The notes beneath the pieces are model-generated. The model had not been told where the DNA came from. It was given only the letters and a program-made list of their open reading frames with translations, and searched no databases. Shown in pieces: positions 1 through 6,998 of a DNA stretch of 20,249 bases. A program made the position numbers and the translations under genes. Numbering within the stretch: position 1 is the first letter of the stretch; each line of letters opens with the position of its first letter. Source of the stretch: Thermococcus sp. (lineage in GTDB: Archaea > Methanobacteriota_B > Thermococci > Thermococcales > Thermococcaceae); assembly GCA_026987155.1 (NCBI GenBank), contig JALSNG010000006.1, positions 1-20,249 on the forward strand, read 5' to 3'.

Positions 1-150
1 CTCATCTTTTTTAGGCATCCCGAGGAGAATCTCGAACTTGGATATCGAGGTTATGTAGAAGGTGTTGTCCAGGGCGGTGACCTTTTCAAAGACTTCATCG
101 TTGCCCCTGGCTATCTCGATTATCACGTTTGTGTCAAGTACTGCCCCCAT
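1..150 (-). CDS. vapC: VapC-type PIN-domain toxin, N-terminal part (runs off the window)
   Basis: This is the first 50 codons of a PIN-domain ribonuclease, the toxin half of a VapBC pair; VapC proteins cleave RNA using Mg2+ held by conserved acidic residues. The start reads MGAVLDTNVIIEIARGN, with the first PIN aspartate at residue 6. The segment ITSISKFEILLG carries the second conserved acidic residue, a Glu near residue 40. The ATG at 148-150 follows a GGAGGAG ribosome site. It lies inside the end of the upstream vapB gene (28-base overlap), so translation is probably coupled to the antitoxin. The C-terminal half, with the remaining acidic residues, lies outside the window, so intactness cannot be judged. 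Confidence 0.85.
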   Translation of the reverse strand, partial: MGAVLDTNVIIEIARGNDEVFEKVTALDNTFYITSISKFEILLGMPKKDE

Positions 151-359
151 TTTTCAAACTCCTCCTCAATCTCTTTGAGCTTCCTCTTCGTTTCCCGGTA
201 CTCCTCCTCACTCAATATGCCACGCAGGTGGCGCAGAGCGTCGACGTTTCCCTTTCTCTCCCTTAGAAGCTCCCGAAACAGCTCGCTGAAGGATTTCTTA
301 CCCTTAATTCGAACGAGTTCGTTGTAAACATCATCCGAGATGGTTATCGTCTTGACCAT
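123..359 (-). CDS. vapB: VapB-type antitoxin (DUF217/VapB family)
   Basis: A 78-residue protein beginning MVKTITISDDVYNELVRIKG, followed by KKSFSELFRELL. This is the short beta strand plus helix layout of ribbon-helix-helix DNA-binding antitoxins of the archaeal VapB (DUF217) family. The charged C-terminal half (residues about 40-72) is helical and would wrap the toxin. Pairing with the PIN toxin gene that overlaps its end confirms the role: it neutralises VapC and probably represses its own promoter. I chose the ATG at 357-359 because GGTGGGA stands just before it. The open frame extends 26 codons further upstream, but that part covers the TATA box and looks non-coding. Confidence 0.85.
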   Translation of the reverse strand: MVKTITISDDVYNELVRIKGKKSFSELFRELLRERKGNVDALRHLRGILSEEEYRETKRKLKEIEEEFEKWGQYLTQT

Positions 360-370
360 GTTCCCACCAA

Positions 371-400
371 TACACTGTGTGCATGCATCATATTTAAGCA
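371..400 (-). promoter_or_regulatory. vapBC promoter with palindromic candidate operator
   Basis: Read on the minus strand, a TATA-like TGCTTAAATA lies at 391-400, about 25 bases before the expected transcript start near 368-372. Between them are a perfect 8-base palindrome TGCATGCA (380-387) and an imperfect one, ACACTGTGT (372-380, arms ACAC/GTGT). RHH antitoxins usually bind such palindromes next to their promoter, so this is a plausible autoregulatory operator. That binding is inferred, not shown. Confidence 0.5.
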
Positions 401-488
401 TTATGAGGGACGGAAAGGCATAATTAATGCAAATCACAAAGATAAAACATGATGATTGACGAAAGAAGATTTAACGACCCTTCTGGAA

Positions 489-500
489 AGTTAAAAAGAG
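489..500 (-). terminator. T-tract terminator of the carboxypeptidase gene
   Basis: Just past the carboxypeptidase stop codon, the minus strand reads CTCTCTTTTTAACTTTCC. Archaeal RNA polymerase terminates at such U-rich stretches without needing a hairpin. None of the other bases up to the vapB promoter suggests a gene. Confidence 0.5.
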
Positions 501-503
501 AGG

Positions 504-1997
504 TCAGAGGTACCTCTCCCTCACCCACCTTATGAAGTAGTCCGGGTTGAGTTCTTCGCCGATGGCCTTCTTCAGGAGCTCCTTGGGTGGATAAATGCTT
601 CCCCAGCGGTGTATCTTCTCCCTGAGCCAGGCCTTTATCGGCCCAAAGTCCGCATTGGCGATGTGCTCTTCCACGTTGAGGTCCCTCTTCATGTGGTAGT
701 AAAGCTGCGCCGAGAGGAGCGTTCCGATACTGTAGGTCGGGAAGTAGCCGACCGTTCCGTGGGCCCAGTGGATGTCCTGAAGGATTCCCTCGACGTAGCT
801 CTTGGGCCTTATGCCGAGGAGGTTCTCCATCTCGTCGTTCCAGAGCTCCGGGAGGTCTTTTGCCTTAACGCCCTCGTTGAGCATCATCCTCTCGAGTTTG
901 AAGCGGAGGAGTATGTGGAAGTTGTAGGTGACGACGTCAGCTTCCGTTCTTATGAAGTCAGGCCTGACCATGTTGAAGTAGAGGTAGACGTCCTCCGGGG
1001 TATAACCAGACATGAAGGGCAGGTTCTCCTTCAGGACAGGGTAAACCAGCCCCGCGAACTCCATGGAGCGGCCGATGATGTTCTCCCAGAACCTGCTCTG
1101 GCTCTCGTGGATGCCAAGGCTGACACCACCAACTATCGGGCTAAACATGAACCTCTCGTCCTGCTGGAGCTCGTAGAGTGCATGCCCGAACTCGTGAACC
1201 GTGCTCAAAATCGTTCTCCTGAAGTCGTAGCCTTCGTATCTGGTGGTTATCCTGACGTCCCTTATTCCAAACTCGGTCGTGAACGGGTGGGCGGATACGT
1301 CAAGCCTTGAACGAACGCCGAGCGGGAAGCCGAACTTCTCCAGAATCCAGCGGTTGACCCTCTCCATCTGCTCCTTCTCATAGCGCTCCTTCTCAAGCGG
1401 GTGGCTCTGCGGGACTTTACCCTCTTCCATTATCCTCTCAAGGAGTGGTTTCAGCTCCTTCTCCAGCCTGTCGAACATCCTCTCGACGTCTTTGGTAGTT
1501 GTTCCCTCCTCGAACATGTCGAGGAGAGCATCATAGGGTTCGTCTTCGTAGCCGAGATAGTCAGCGGCGCGCTTTGCAAGGTCTATAATCCTGTCCAACC
1601 AAGGCTCGAACTTGGAGAAGTCGTCGCTCTTTTTGGCCTCTTCCCAGGCTTTCGTTGCTTGGCTTGTGACCTCGCTCATCTCTCTCAGAAACTCCGGGGG
1701 AAAGGCTTTGCTTATCCTTATCGAGCGGTCGAGGACTCTAATAACACCGCGCTCGTACTCGTTGAGCTCAAGTCCCTTTGCCTTCTCAACCAGCTCGACG
1801 AAGTCCGGCTTGAGGAGGAACTCCTGAGAAAGCACGGAAAGCTCGCCCTGGGCGACGGAGCGCTCAAGAATCCCCTCCTTCGGCATGTTGACCTCCATGT
1901 CCCAGCCGAGGACGCTCTGGGCGTGGCCTATTGCCCAGATCCTTCTGTACCTGGTCAGGATCTCCTTAACGGTTTCGTTCTGGAAGACACTCTCCAT
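504..1997 (-). CDS. M32-family metallocarboxypeptidase (thermostable carboxypeptidase)
   Basis: A cytosolic zinc carboxypeptidase that removes C-terminal amino acids from peptides; the family is well known from Pyrococcus furiosus and Thermus aquaticus. The zinc motif HEFGH is at about residues 268-272. The third ligand sits in GIHESQSRFWE (Glu near 298), the M32-specific HES/ESQ motif. At 497 residues it matches the usual size of about 500. I start at the ATG at 1995-1997, which follows GGGGTGGT. An upstream in-frame ATG at 2063 would lie upstream of the TATA box and is unlikely. The neighbours (toxin-antitoxin pair, divergent kinase) suggest no shared pathway; a role in peptide catabolism is inferred from the family. 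Confidence 0.92.
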   Translation of the reverse strand: MESVFQNETVKEILTRYRRIWAIGHAQSVLGWDMEVNMPKEGILERSVAQGELSVLSQEFLLKPDFVELVEKAKGLELNEYERGVIRVLDRSIRISKAFPPEFLREMSEVTSQATKAWEEAKKSDDFSKFEPWLDRIIDLAKRAADYLGYEDEPYDALLDMFEEGTTTKDVERMFDRLEKELKPLLERIMEEGKVPQSHPLEKERYEKEQMERVNRWILEKFGFPLGVRSRLDVSAHPFTTEFGIRDVRITTRYEGYDFRRTILSTVHEFGHALYELQQDERFMFSPIVGGVSLGIHESQSRFWENIIGRSMEFAGLVYPVLKENLPFMSGYTPEDVYLYFNMVRPDFIRTEADVVTYNFHILLRFKLERMMLNEGVKAKDLPELWNDEMENLLGIRPKSYVEGILQDIHWAHGTVGYFPTYSIGTLLSAQLYYHMKRDLNVEEHIANADFGPIKAWLREKIHRWGSIYPPKELLKKAIGEELNPDYFIRWVRERYL

Positions 1998-2040
1998 GGT
2001 AACCACCCCATTTTTCTTTGGTAAACTCTTTCCCCAGGCT

Positions 2041-2055
2041 CTTTTAATCTTTTCG
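2041..2055 (-). promoter_or_regulatory. Promoter of the M32 carboxypeptidase gene
   Basis: The minus strand reads TCGAAAAGATTAAAAGAGCC: an A-rich BRE (CGAAAAG) directly followed by a TATA-like ATTAAAAG. The predicted transcript start is about 2020, leaving a leader of about 25 bases before the ATG at 1997. This spacing supports the shorter start. Confidence 0.6.
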
Positions 2056-2099
2056 ATGACCATCTAAACGGAGAGGTAGAAAAGTATTACTCCCACCGG

Positions 2100-2113
2100 A
2101 AACCGCTTAAAGG
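2100..2113 (+). promoter_or_regulatory. Promoter of the PfkB kinase gene
   Basis: GGAAACCGCTTAAAGGG contains an A-rich BRE-like stretch followed by the TATA-like GCTTAAAG (2105-2112). Transcription would start near 2130-2135, about 20-25 bases before the chosen ATG. Confidence 0.5.
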
Positions 2114-2155
2114 GATGGACACAAGTCCCTGAAAAAGCGAGTGCTGGTGATGACC

Positions 2156-2989
2156 ATGGAACTCGACTTAGCCGTCCTCGGTCACGTGTCGATAGACCAC
2201 ATCAGGTTTCCGGGAAGGGAGGAGATAGTATATCCCGGTGGCGCAGCCGCGGCGGTTGCAACCTCCGCCGCTTTAGCGGGGGCAGGAGTCGGCCTGGTAA
2301 CAAAGATCGGCGAAGACTTTCCGAAGGAATGGCTCGAAAAGCTCTCCTCAATCCTCGACATTAGGGGCGTTCAAACCCTGCCGGGGAAAACGATTCACAT
2401 TTACATGATTTATCATGAGGACGGAAGCGTTGATGCCCCGGTTGATATGGGAGTCGCGCGGAACATGGGGGAAACCCCGATTCCTGAGGAGTATATGAAC
2501 GCGAGGTTGTTCCACATAGCCCCGATTCCACCGGAGGAACAGCTCAAGGCCCTGAAAAGGCTGGAAGGGAAGAGAATAAGCCTCGACTTCAATCCAACTT
2601 ACATCGAGGCCTACGAGAAGAAAACCGGGCTTATGATGGAGATAGCATCGCGGGTGGAGGTCCTCTTTCCAAACGAAAGGGAAGCTTTAACGATAACAAA
2701 AGCCAAAACCGTGGAAAAAGCCGCCAAAATACTGCACGGATGGGGGGCAAAGCTGGTCGTTATAACGCGCGGTGAGAGGGGCGTTCTCGTCTACGATGGA
2801 ACCTTCAGGGAGTTTTCTGCGCTTCCGATAAGCCCCGAGGAAATCGTTGACCCCACCGGTGCAGGGGATGCCTTCGCGGGCGGTTTTTTAGCAATGTACT
2901 CCCGGGGAAAAGGAGTTGAGGAGTGCGTTGAAAAGGGACTGGAGAGGGCGAGGGAAGTGCTCAAAAAGATGGGAAGCTGGAGCATCTAA
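2156..2989 (+). CDS. PfkB/ribokinase-family carbohydrate or nucleoside kinase
   Basis: A 277-residue cytosolic kinase of the PfkB/ribokinase superfamily, which phosphorylates sugars, sugar phosphates or nucleosides. PfkB signature 2 is clear: DPTGAGDAFAGGF at residues 232-244, with the catalytic Asp at 238. The N-terminal part has the substrate-site di-glycine (YPGGAAAAVATSAALAG, near residue 28) and LGHVSIDHI. ISLDFNPTYI (about 141-150) and VLFPNEREA (about 169-177) are typical hinge and nucleotide-site segments. The substrate cannot be read from the sequence. I chose the ATG at 2156 because GGTGAT precedes it by five bases; GTG 2141 and ATG 2150 in the same frame have poorer ribosome sites. 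Its stop codon overlaps the stop of the convergent membrane-protein gene. Confidence 0.85.
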   Translation: MELDLAVLGHVSIDHIRFPGREEIVYPGGAAAAVATSAALAGAGVGLVTKIGEDFPKEWLEKLSSILDIRGVQTLPGKTIHIYMIYHEDGSVDAPVDMGVARNMGETPIPEEYMNARLFHIAPIPPEEQLKALKRLEGKRISLDFNPTYIEAYEKKTGLMMEIASRVEVLFPNEREALTITKAKTVEKAAKILHGWGAKLVVITRGERGVLVYDGTFREFSALPISPEEIVDPTGAGDAFAGGFLAMYSRGKGVEECVEKGLERAREVLKKMGSWSI

Positions 2990-3423
2990 GATGAAACTGC
3001 CTTTATAAACAGGTAGAGACTCGCGAAGAGGGCCACGGCAAGAAGGGTGGCTTCAAAACCAGAAAAAACGTAGGATACTGGTAGGAGAATATAGTACGTG
3101 GGTACTGAAAGCATGATAGCGACCGTAACCACCATATAGTCGCTCAGTGGGGCCCTTTCCCCGTCGAGCCTTGAGGTCACGACTCCAAGAAAGACCATTG
3201 CAACTGTCAATATCCCAAGCAGGCCCCCAACCCTGTGATACACCAAGAGAAAAGACGCCGCCACAAAGTAGAGTGTTCCAAAAGAACATCCCAAAAGCAT
3301 TGCCACGACAAGGGGGAGAAGGTAGAGCGAGCGAGGATCCACCCAATAAAGGAGCAGGAGCGATATGGCTACCGGGATTATGGAGTAGAAGTTCCTGGAT
3401 GGGGGGAACTTCGGGATCCTCAT
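2986..3423 (-). CDS. Small polytopic membrane protein, last gene of the MoxR/DUF58 operon
   Basis: A 145-residue hydrophobic protein starting MRIPKFPPSRNFYSIIPV, with about four or five membrane segments and a short polar loop around LDGERAPLSDY. I do not recognise a family. Its ATG (3421-3423) overlaps the stop of the DUF58 gene as ATGA, so it is almost certainly translated by coupling with DUF58 and belongs to the same operon. This position suggests a membrane partner of the DUF58/MoxR pair. The frame is open 17 codons further upstream, but that stretch lies inside DUF58. The gene end overlaps the end of the convergent kinase gene by four bases. Confidence 0.75.
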   Translation of the reverse strand: MRIPKFPPSRNFYSIIPVAISLLLLYWVDPRSLYLLPLVVAMLLGCSFGTLYFVAASFLLVYHRVGGLLGILTVAMVFLGVVTSRLDGERAPLSDYMVVTVAIMLSVPTYYILLPVSYVFSGFEATLLAVALFASLYLFIKAVSS

Positions 3424-4709
3424 AGGCCCAACACCTCCGCTATGGCAGTCTTCAGGGGCTTTCTCACATCCCAATCAATGATTATCCCGTAGGCTCTCAT
3501 CTTCTTTAAGACCGCTTTTCTCCGGAGGCTGAGAAGCCTGAGAGCGAGTTCCTCCTCCCTTCCCCGAGGCTTCACCGTGGTGTAGGGGTCGGGACTTATG
3601 ACGACAACGTTGTAACCGTACTTTGACATCACCTTTAATGCCTCCCTGCTCTCCTCGGTCAAAAGGGGTGATATATATACGAGCTGGGCCCTCGGTGGAA
3701 AGCGGGACCGGATCAGGTGCTCAACCTGGTATGATATCATGTTGTTCTTATCGGGCTTCGCCATGCTCAAAAAGTCCACGCACTTGAAGAAGTGCCTCTT
3801 TCCGTAGTCTACCCTCACCCACAACGGAACCGATTCGGCAAGCACCAACCCAAAGCTCGTACCGTCTTTCATTGCGTTGAGCATCAACGAGGCCGCGGCA
3901 CGAACGGTGTGGTCGATCACCCCCTCCCCCCTCGATGGGGCATCGACTATGAATATCACGTCAACCTTCCTCTCGCTCTCGAACTCGTTTGCCATAATCT
4001 TTCCCGTTCTTGCAGTTGCCTTCCAGTTTATTATCTTGAGAGGATCTCCGGGTTGGTACTCCCTAACGCCATGGAATTCGACGCCCTCGCCGACGCGCGG
4101 GGAAGGAAGGGGCCCCACGGTAATCTTGGTACCCCTGGTGGAGTAAGGAGTGGGCACGTCTTCTATCCTCGGGACACCCACTATCTCGGTGTAGTGCTCT
4201 ATCCTCCTCTCGATCCTGAAGAACCTGAAGGGGTCACTGTAGGTCAAATGAACCCAGTTGAACTCGTGTATGCCCCTCCTCACCCGAACCTTGTACCGAA
4301 GTTCCCCCTCTTCCCCGGGCCTCAATGACAGCACCTTCCAGTTGAAGCCCTCCACAAGCTCAAGATCCCGAGGAAGCTCATCGACTACCTTGAGGCTGAC
4401 TATCCTCTCCCTCGCCCGTATTTTGAGAACGACCTCCACAGTCTGCCCCTCAAGGAACCTGTTGTGGGGGATTATTCTCTCGATCTCCACATCAAGAGAA
4501 GGCCTAAAAAAGAACGCGGCAATGAAGAAGGCCCAAAGGACCGGGAGGGTTATGTACACCATGTCCCATCTGAGCATCAAAAAAGCAACCAGGAGGACTA
4601 CCCACAGGGCGAGCAGGGTCTCCTGAGCCTCTTCAGTAAGCGAATAGTTTTTGGCTTCCTCCTCAATCTCCCATTGAGATGGCTGGTAGCGGCTTCCAAG
4701 GGGCTGCAA
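3420..4709 (-). CDS. DUF58-domain membrane-anchored protein, partner of MoxR
   Basis: A 429-residue DUF58 protein. Two membrane segments lie at about residues 31-67. A beta-rich region (about 70-180) follows, then the DUF58 hallmark VREYQPGDPLKIINWKATAR (about 215-234) and a von Willebrand A-like fold starting DVIFIVDAPSRGEG. In usual DUF58 proteins the last segment resembles a DxSxS metal site. Here it reads DAPSR, so metal binding may be lost. DUF58 proteins almost always neighbour MoxR ATPases, as here (gap of 9 bases or less), and are thought to take part in assembling membrane or envelope complexes. The start is a TTG: I prefer 4707-4709, six bases after GTGAGGG; TTG 4713-4715 is the alternative. 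Confidence 0.85.
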   Translation of the reverse strand: MQPLGSRYQPSQWEIEEEAKNYSLTEEAQETLLALWVVLLVAFLMLRWDMVYITLPVLWAFFIAAFFFRPSLDVEIERIIPHNRFLEGQTVEVVLKIRARERIVSLKVVDELPRDLELVEGFNWKVLSLRPGEEGELRYKVRVRRGIHEFNWVHLTYSDPFRFFRIERRIEHYTEIVGVPRIEDVPTPYSTRGTKITVGPLPSPRVGEGVEFHGVREYQPGDPLKIINWKATARTGKIMANEFESERKVDVIFIVDAPSRGEGVIDHTVRAAASLMLNAMKDGTSFGLVLAESVPLWVRVDYGKRHFFKCVDFLSMAKPDKNNMISYQVEHLIRSRFPPRAQLVYISPLLTEESREALKVMSKYGYNVVVISPDPYTTVKPRGREEELALRLLSLRRKAVLKKMRAYGIIIDWDVRKPLKTAIAEVLGL

Positions 4710-4718
4710 GGCCAACCC

Positions 4719-5672
4719 TCACTCAAACTTTGGTACGGGGACCCTCTCCAGGAGTTTTGCCATGACGGAGTCTTGACTAACGTTTGTGTACCAGAGCTCG
4801 CGTTTTAGTATGAGGCGATGGCTCAAAGCCGGAACAGCAACGGCCTTTACATCGTCGGGAATGACGTAATCCCTCCCCTCAAGAGCTGCCTTTGCCCGCG
4901 ACAGCTTTAGAAGGGCGAGAGACCCTCTCGGGGAAGCTCCGATTTCGATCTCCTTTCGGTGATTACGCGTTGCATGAACTATATCGGTTATGTACTCCAG
5001 GACGGCGTCGCTGACGTAGACCTCCTCAATGGCCCGTTGCATCTCAAGGACTCCATCAGGAGACAGCACCGTGTTTATCTCAACCTCTTCCCGCTTGCGC
5101 TCCATTCTCCTCCTGAGTATATCGATCTCCTCGTCTTTTCTCGGATAACCCACCCTGAGTCTTACCAAGAAGCGATCGAGCTGAGCCTCTGGAAGGGGGT
5201 AAGTCCCCTCCTGTTCTATCGGATTCTGGGTTGCTATGACCACGAACGGCCTTGGGAGTTCATAAGTCCTGCCATCCACCGTGACCTGCCTTTCCTGCAT
5301 GGCCTCGAGCAGAGCTGACTGCGTCTTTGGAGGCGCTCTGTTCACCTCGTCCGCGAGGAGAATGTTCGTGAACACCGGACCCTTTCTGAACTCGAATTCG
5401 AGGGTCTTCTGGTTGAACACACTTACCCCCAATATATCGCTCGGAAGCAAGTCAGGCGTGAACTGAACCCTTTGAAACTGGAGTCCGAGTGCCTTCGCAA
5501 AGCTCTTGGCCATGAGGGTCTTCGCAAGCCCCGGAAGGTCCTCAAGGAGAACGTGCCCATCCGCCAAAATCGTTGTCAGTATCAGTTTGAGAACTCCTTC
5601 CTTCCCCACTATAGCCTTCCCAACCTCTTTCAGCACGAGGTTTCCCCTTTCAGAGACCTCTTCAATCTTCAT
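4719..5672 (-). CDS. MoxR-family AAA+ ATPase
   Basis: A 317-residue AAA+ ATPase of the MoxR family; these are chaperone-like proteins that remodel or metal-load partner complexes, often with DUF58/vWA proteins. The Walker A region is LLEDLPGLAKTLMAK (about 42-56), with the PGLAKT variant common in MoxR. Walker B is NILLADEVNRAPPKTQSALL (about 103-122), sensor 1 VVIATQNPIEQEG (about 144-156), and an arginine-finger-like segment LPEAQLDRFLVRL follows. A C-terminal lid helix bundle occupies about 215-300. The ATG at 5670-5672 follows GGAGG. It overlaps the upstream small membrane-protein gene by 11 bases and lies just before DUF58, so all are co-translated. Confidence 0.9.
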   Translation of the reverse strand: MKIEEVSERGNLVLKEVGKAIVGKEGVLKLILTTILADGHVLLEDLPGLAKTLMAKSFAKALGLQFQRVQFTPDLLPSDILGVSVFNQKTLEFEFRKGPVFTNILLADEVNRAPPKTQSALLEAMQERQVTVDGRTYELPRPFVVIATQNPIEQEGTYPLPEAQLDRFLVRLRVGYPRKDEEIDILRRRMERKREEVEINTVLSPDGVLEMQRAIEEVYVSDAVLEYITDIVHATRNHRKEIEIGASPRGSLALLKLSRAKAALEGRDYVIPDDVKAVAVPALSHRLILKRELWYTNVSQDSVMAKLLERVPVPKFE

Positions 5673-6096
5673 TCAGATCAGCCTCCACAGCATCCAATGC
5701 ACTTTCAAGGTTCTCTAAAAAGTCCCCATCACTCATTATTAGCTTCAGAGGTTCGTTTGGCTCCGATCTTAACCTCCTGTAAACCTCTCCATGGTTCTCG
5801 GATGTAAGGGAATATATCTCAACAACCATATCAGCTATTATGCCCCTCGCCACCCTCCCCTTTTTGGCCCTATCTATGAGCTTTGCCAAGGATTCAACCT
5901 CATCCCTTCTCTTGGTAACAGAGGAACCACCCTCAAGACCTATTTGAGGCAATCCCAGCTCCCACCCGAAGAGTATTATGGCCAAAATCAATCCAAAGAG
6001 GAGAACCGTCATCCAGCGGAGGAGGTAAGTGCCTTCAGCAAATACAACCAGGAGAGCAAGGAGTGTCAGGAACGCAACTAACCTACTCAGCCCCAT
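5662..6096 (-). CDS. Small protein with N-terminal membrane hairpin, MoxR/DUF58 operon
   Basis: A 144-residue protein of unrecognised family. The first 45 residues (MGLSRLVAFLTLLALLVVFA and onward) form two membrane segments. The remaining 100 residues are soluble, charged and helical, ending in an acidic tail (SALDAVEADLNED). The start ATG (6094-6096) follows AGGAGGGG and overlaps the end of the DUF4129-like gene by 14 bases; the end overlaps the MoxR gene by 11 bases. A much longer in-frame reading upstream falls inside the DUF4129 gene and is discarded. It probably delivers a cytosolic contact surface for the MoxR ATPase at the membrane, which is a guess from gene order. Confidence 0.75.
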   Translation of the reverse strand: MGLSRLVAFLTLLALLVVFAEGTYLLRWMTVLLFGLILAIILFGWELGLPQIGLEGGSSVTKRRDEVESLAKLIDRAKKGRVARGIIADMVVEIYSLTSENHGEVYRRLRSEPNEPLKLIMSDGDFLENLESALDAVEADLNED

Positions 6097-6937
6097 CAAA
6101 ACCCCTCCTGATGGAATTGTAAAACTCAAGGGCTCTCCCTGCATCCTCCCAGGAAACCTTCTCCGGGGCATACTTAGCCTTTTCGAAAAGCCTTGTGAGT
6201 TCCACGAAGGAATCATGCATGTACTTGACGTGGCCAGCATGCTCCCAGTGGGTCCAGCTTTCCTGATAGGGAATCCCAAGGTACTCAAGCCATAAAACAG
6301 CGTTTTTGTATATGCCCACAACGGCCTCCCCCGGGTTATCAAACATCTCAAGCCCGAGCCTGTCCAGTCTGTCGTCAAACTCCCGGGCTCGTTTCTTAAG
6401 CTCAGCCCTTTTTCGCCTCACCGTGACCTCTCTGTAGTACCTAACACCGAAGAGGCTCACGAGGAAAATCCCGAGGATTACAACCACCAAAACTAAAAGC
6501 CCAAGGTCAAAGGATGGAGGTCTCGCCTGGGTTACATTGGAGAAGTTTCCAGGACTTTCCAACGGACCCGATGGAGGAAGAACCCCCGTTGATGTTGTGT
6601 GCCCTATAGAAGCGTTCACGTGGAATTCAAGCTTTTCCCTCCCTTTCAGGTAAATAACAAACAACGCAATGAACAAGAGTATGAGAAAAACCATGGACCC
6701 CCTCCATCCACCGGTTTCGTATTTGGCCCTGTCGAATGGATCCATCCAGCCCATAAAAACGAGGATTATAACAATACCCCCAACCACTGCCAGCAGGAGA
6801 AGGAAAGTACCCCAGTACGAAAAGGCCGTAGAGGAGGGCGGGCGCGAATTGGTGATTCCATAATTCTCCAGAGCGGCCGTTATGACCAGAACTGCCAAGA
6901 ACGAAAGGGACAAGCTTCGCCTTCTCCCCATTTCCAT
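6083..6937 (-). CDS. Membrane protein with C-terminal DUF4129-like domain, first gene of the MoxR/DUF58 operon
   Basis: A 284-residue membrane protein. Hydrophobic segments lie at about 9-24 (possibly a signal anchor), 42-63, 82-97 and 144-165. The loop between the third and fourth contains possible N-glycosylation sites (NAS, NFS, NVT), which suggests it is outside the cell. The C-terminal part (about 204-277: GEAVVGIYKNAVLWLEYLGI and later YMHDSFVELTRLFEKAKY) looks like DUF4129, a domain usually found beside or fused to transglutaminase-like proteins in MoxR/DUF58 loci. There is no transglutaminase here. The start is ATG 6935-6937 or 6929-6931. No ribosome site precedes either, and the predicted transcript start falls almost on the first, so the mRNA may be leaderless. 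Confidence 0.8.
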   Translation of the reverse strand: MEMGRRRSLSLSFLAVLVITAALENYGITNSRPPSSTAFSYWGTFLLLLAVVGGIVIILVFMGWMDPFDRAKYETGGWRGSMVFLILLFIALFVIYLKGREKLEFHVNASIGHTTSTGVLPPSGPLESPGNFSNVTQARPPSFDLGLLVLVVVILGIFLVSLFGVRYYREVTVRRKRAELKKRAREFDDRLDRLGLEMFDNPGEAVVGIYKNAVLWLEYLGIPYQESWTHWEHAGHVKYMHDSFVELTRLFEKAKYAPEKVSWEDAGRALEFYNSIRRGFDGAE

Positions 6938-6952
6938 CGAAAGGATTAACAA

Positions 6953-6970
6953 AAAGGCCTTTAAAAAGTT
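6953..6970. promoter_or_regulatory. Shared back-to-back promoter between the MoxR/DUF58 operon and the DUF2118-like gene
   Basis: The sequence AAAAGGCCTTTAAAAAGTTTT contains a self-complementary TTTAAA that can act as TATA box in both directions. On the minus strand (AAAACTTTTTAAAGGCC) it sits about 25 bases before the DUF4129 ATG. On the plus strand (GCCTTTAAAAAG) transcription would begin near 6988, close to the GGAGGTG ribosome site. The whole divergent gap is only 61 bases, so the two transcripts probably compete for TBP/TFB. Confidence 0.5.
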
Positions 6971-6998
6971 TTACGGATGTGAAAAAGGAGGTGGGTTC

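Noticed and set aside
360..437. Longer 104-residue version of VapB
   Set aside because: The added 26 codons cover the TATA box and the palindromes; GGTGGGA supports the later ATG.
445..480. ATGATGA as a C box of a C/D guide RNA
   Set aside because: No CTGA D box or second C'/D' pair at the proper distance; the later match reads CTGG.
609..1310. Open frame of 233 codons on the plus strand opposite the carboxypeptidase
   Set aside because: It is the antisense shadow of a clear M32 gene; no ribosome site and a composition typical of shadow frames. The same holds for frames at 1401-2024, 9128-9826 and 10420-11109.
6097..6378. Longer N-terminal reading of the 144-residue membrane protein
   Set aside because: It lies entirely within the DUF4129 gene in another frame, while AGGAGGGG stands right before ATG 6096.
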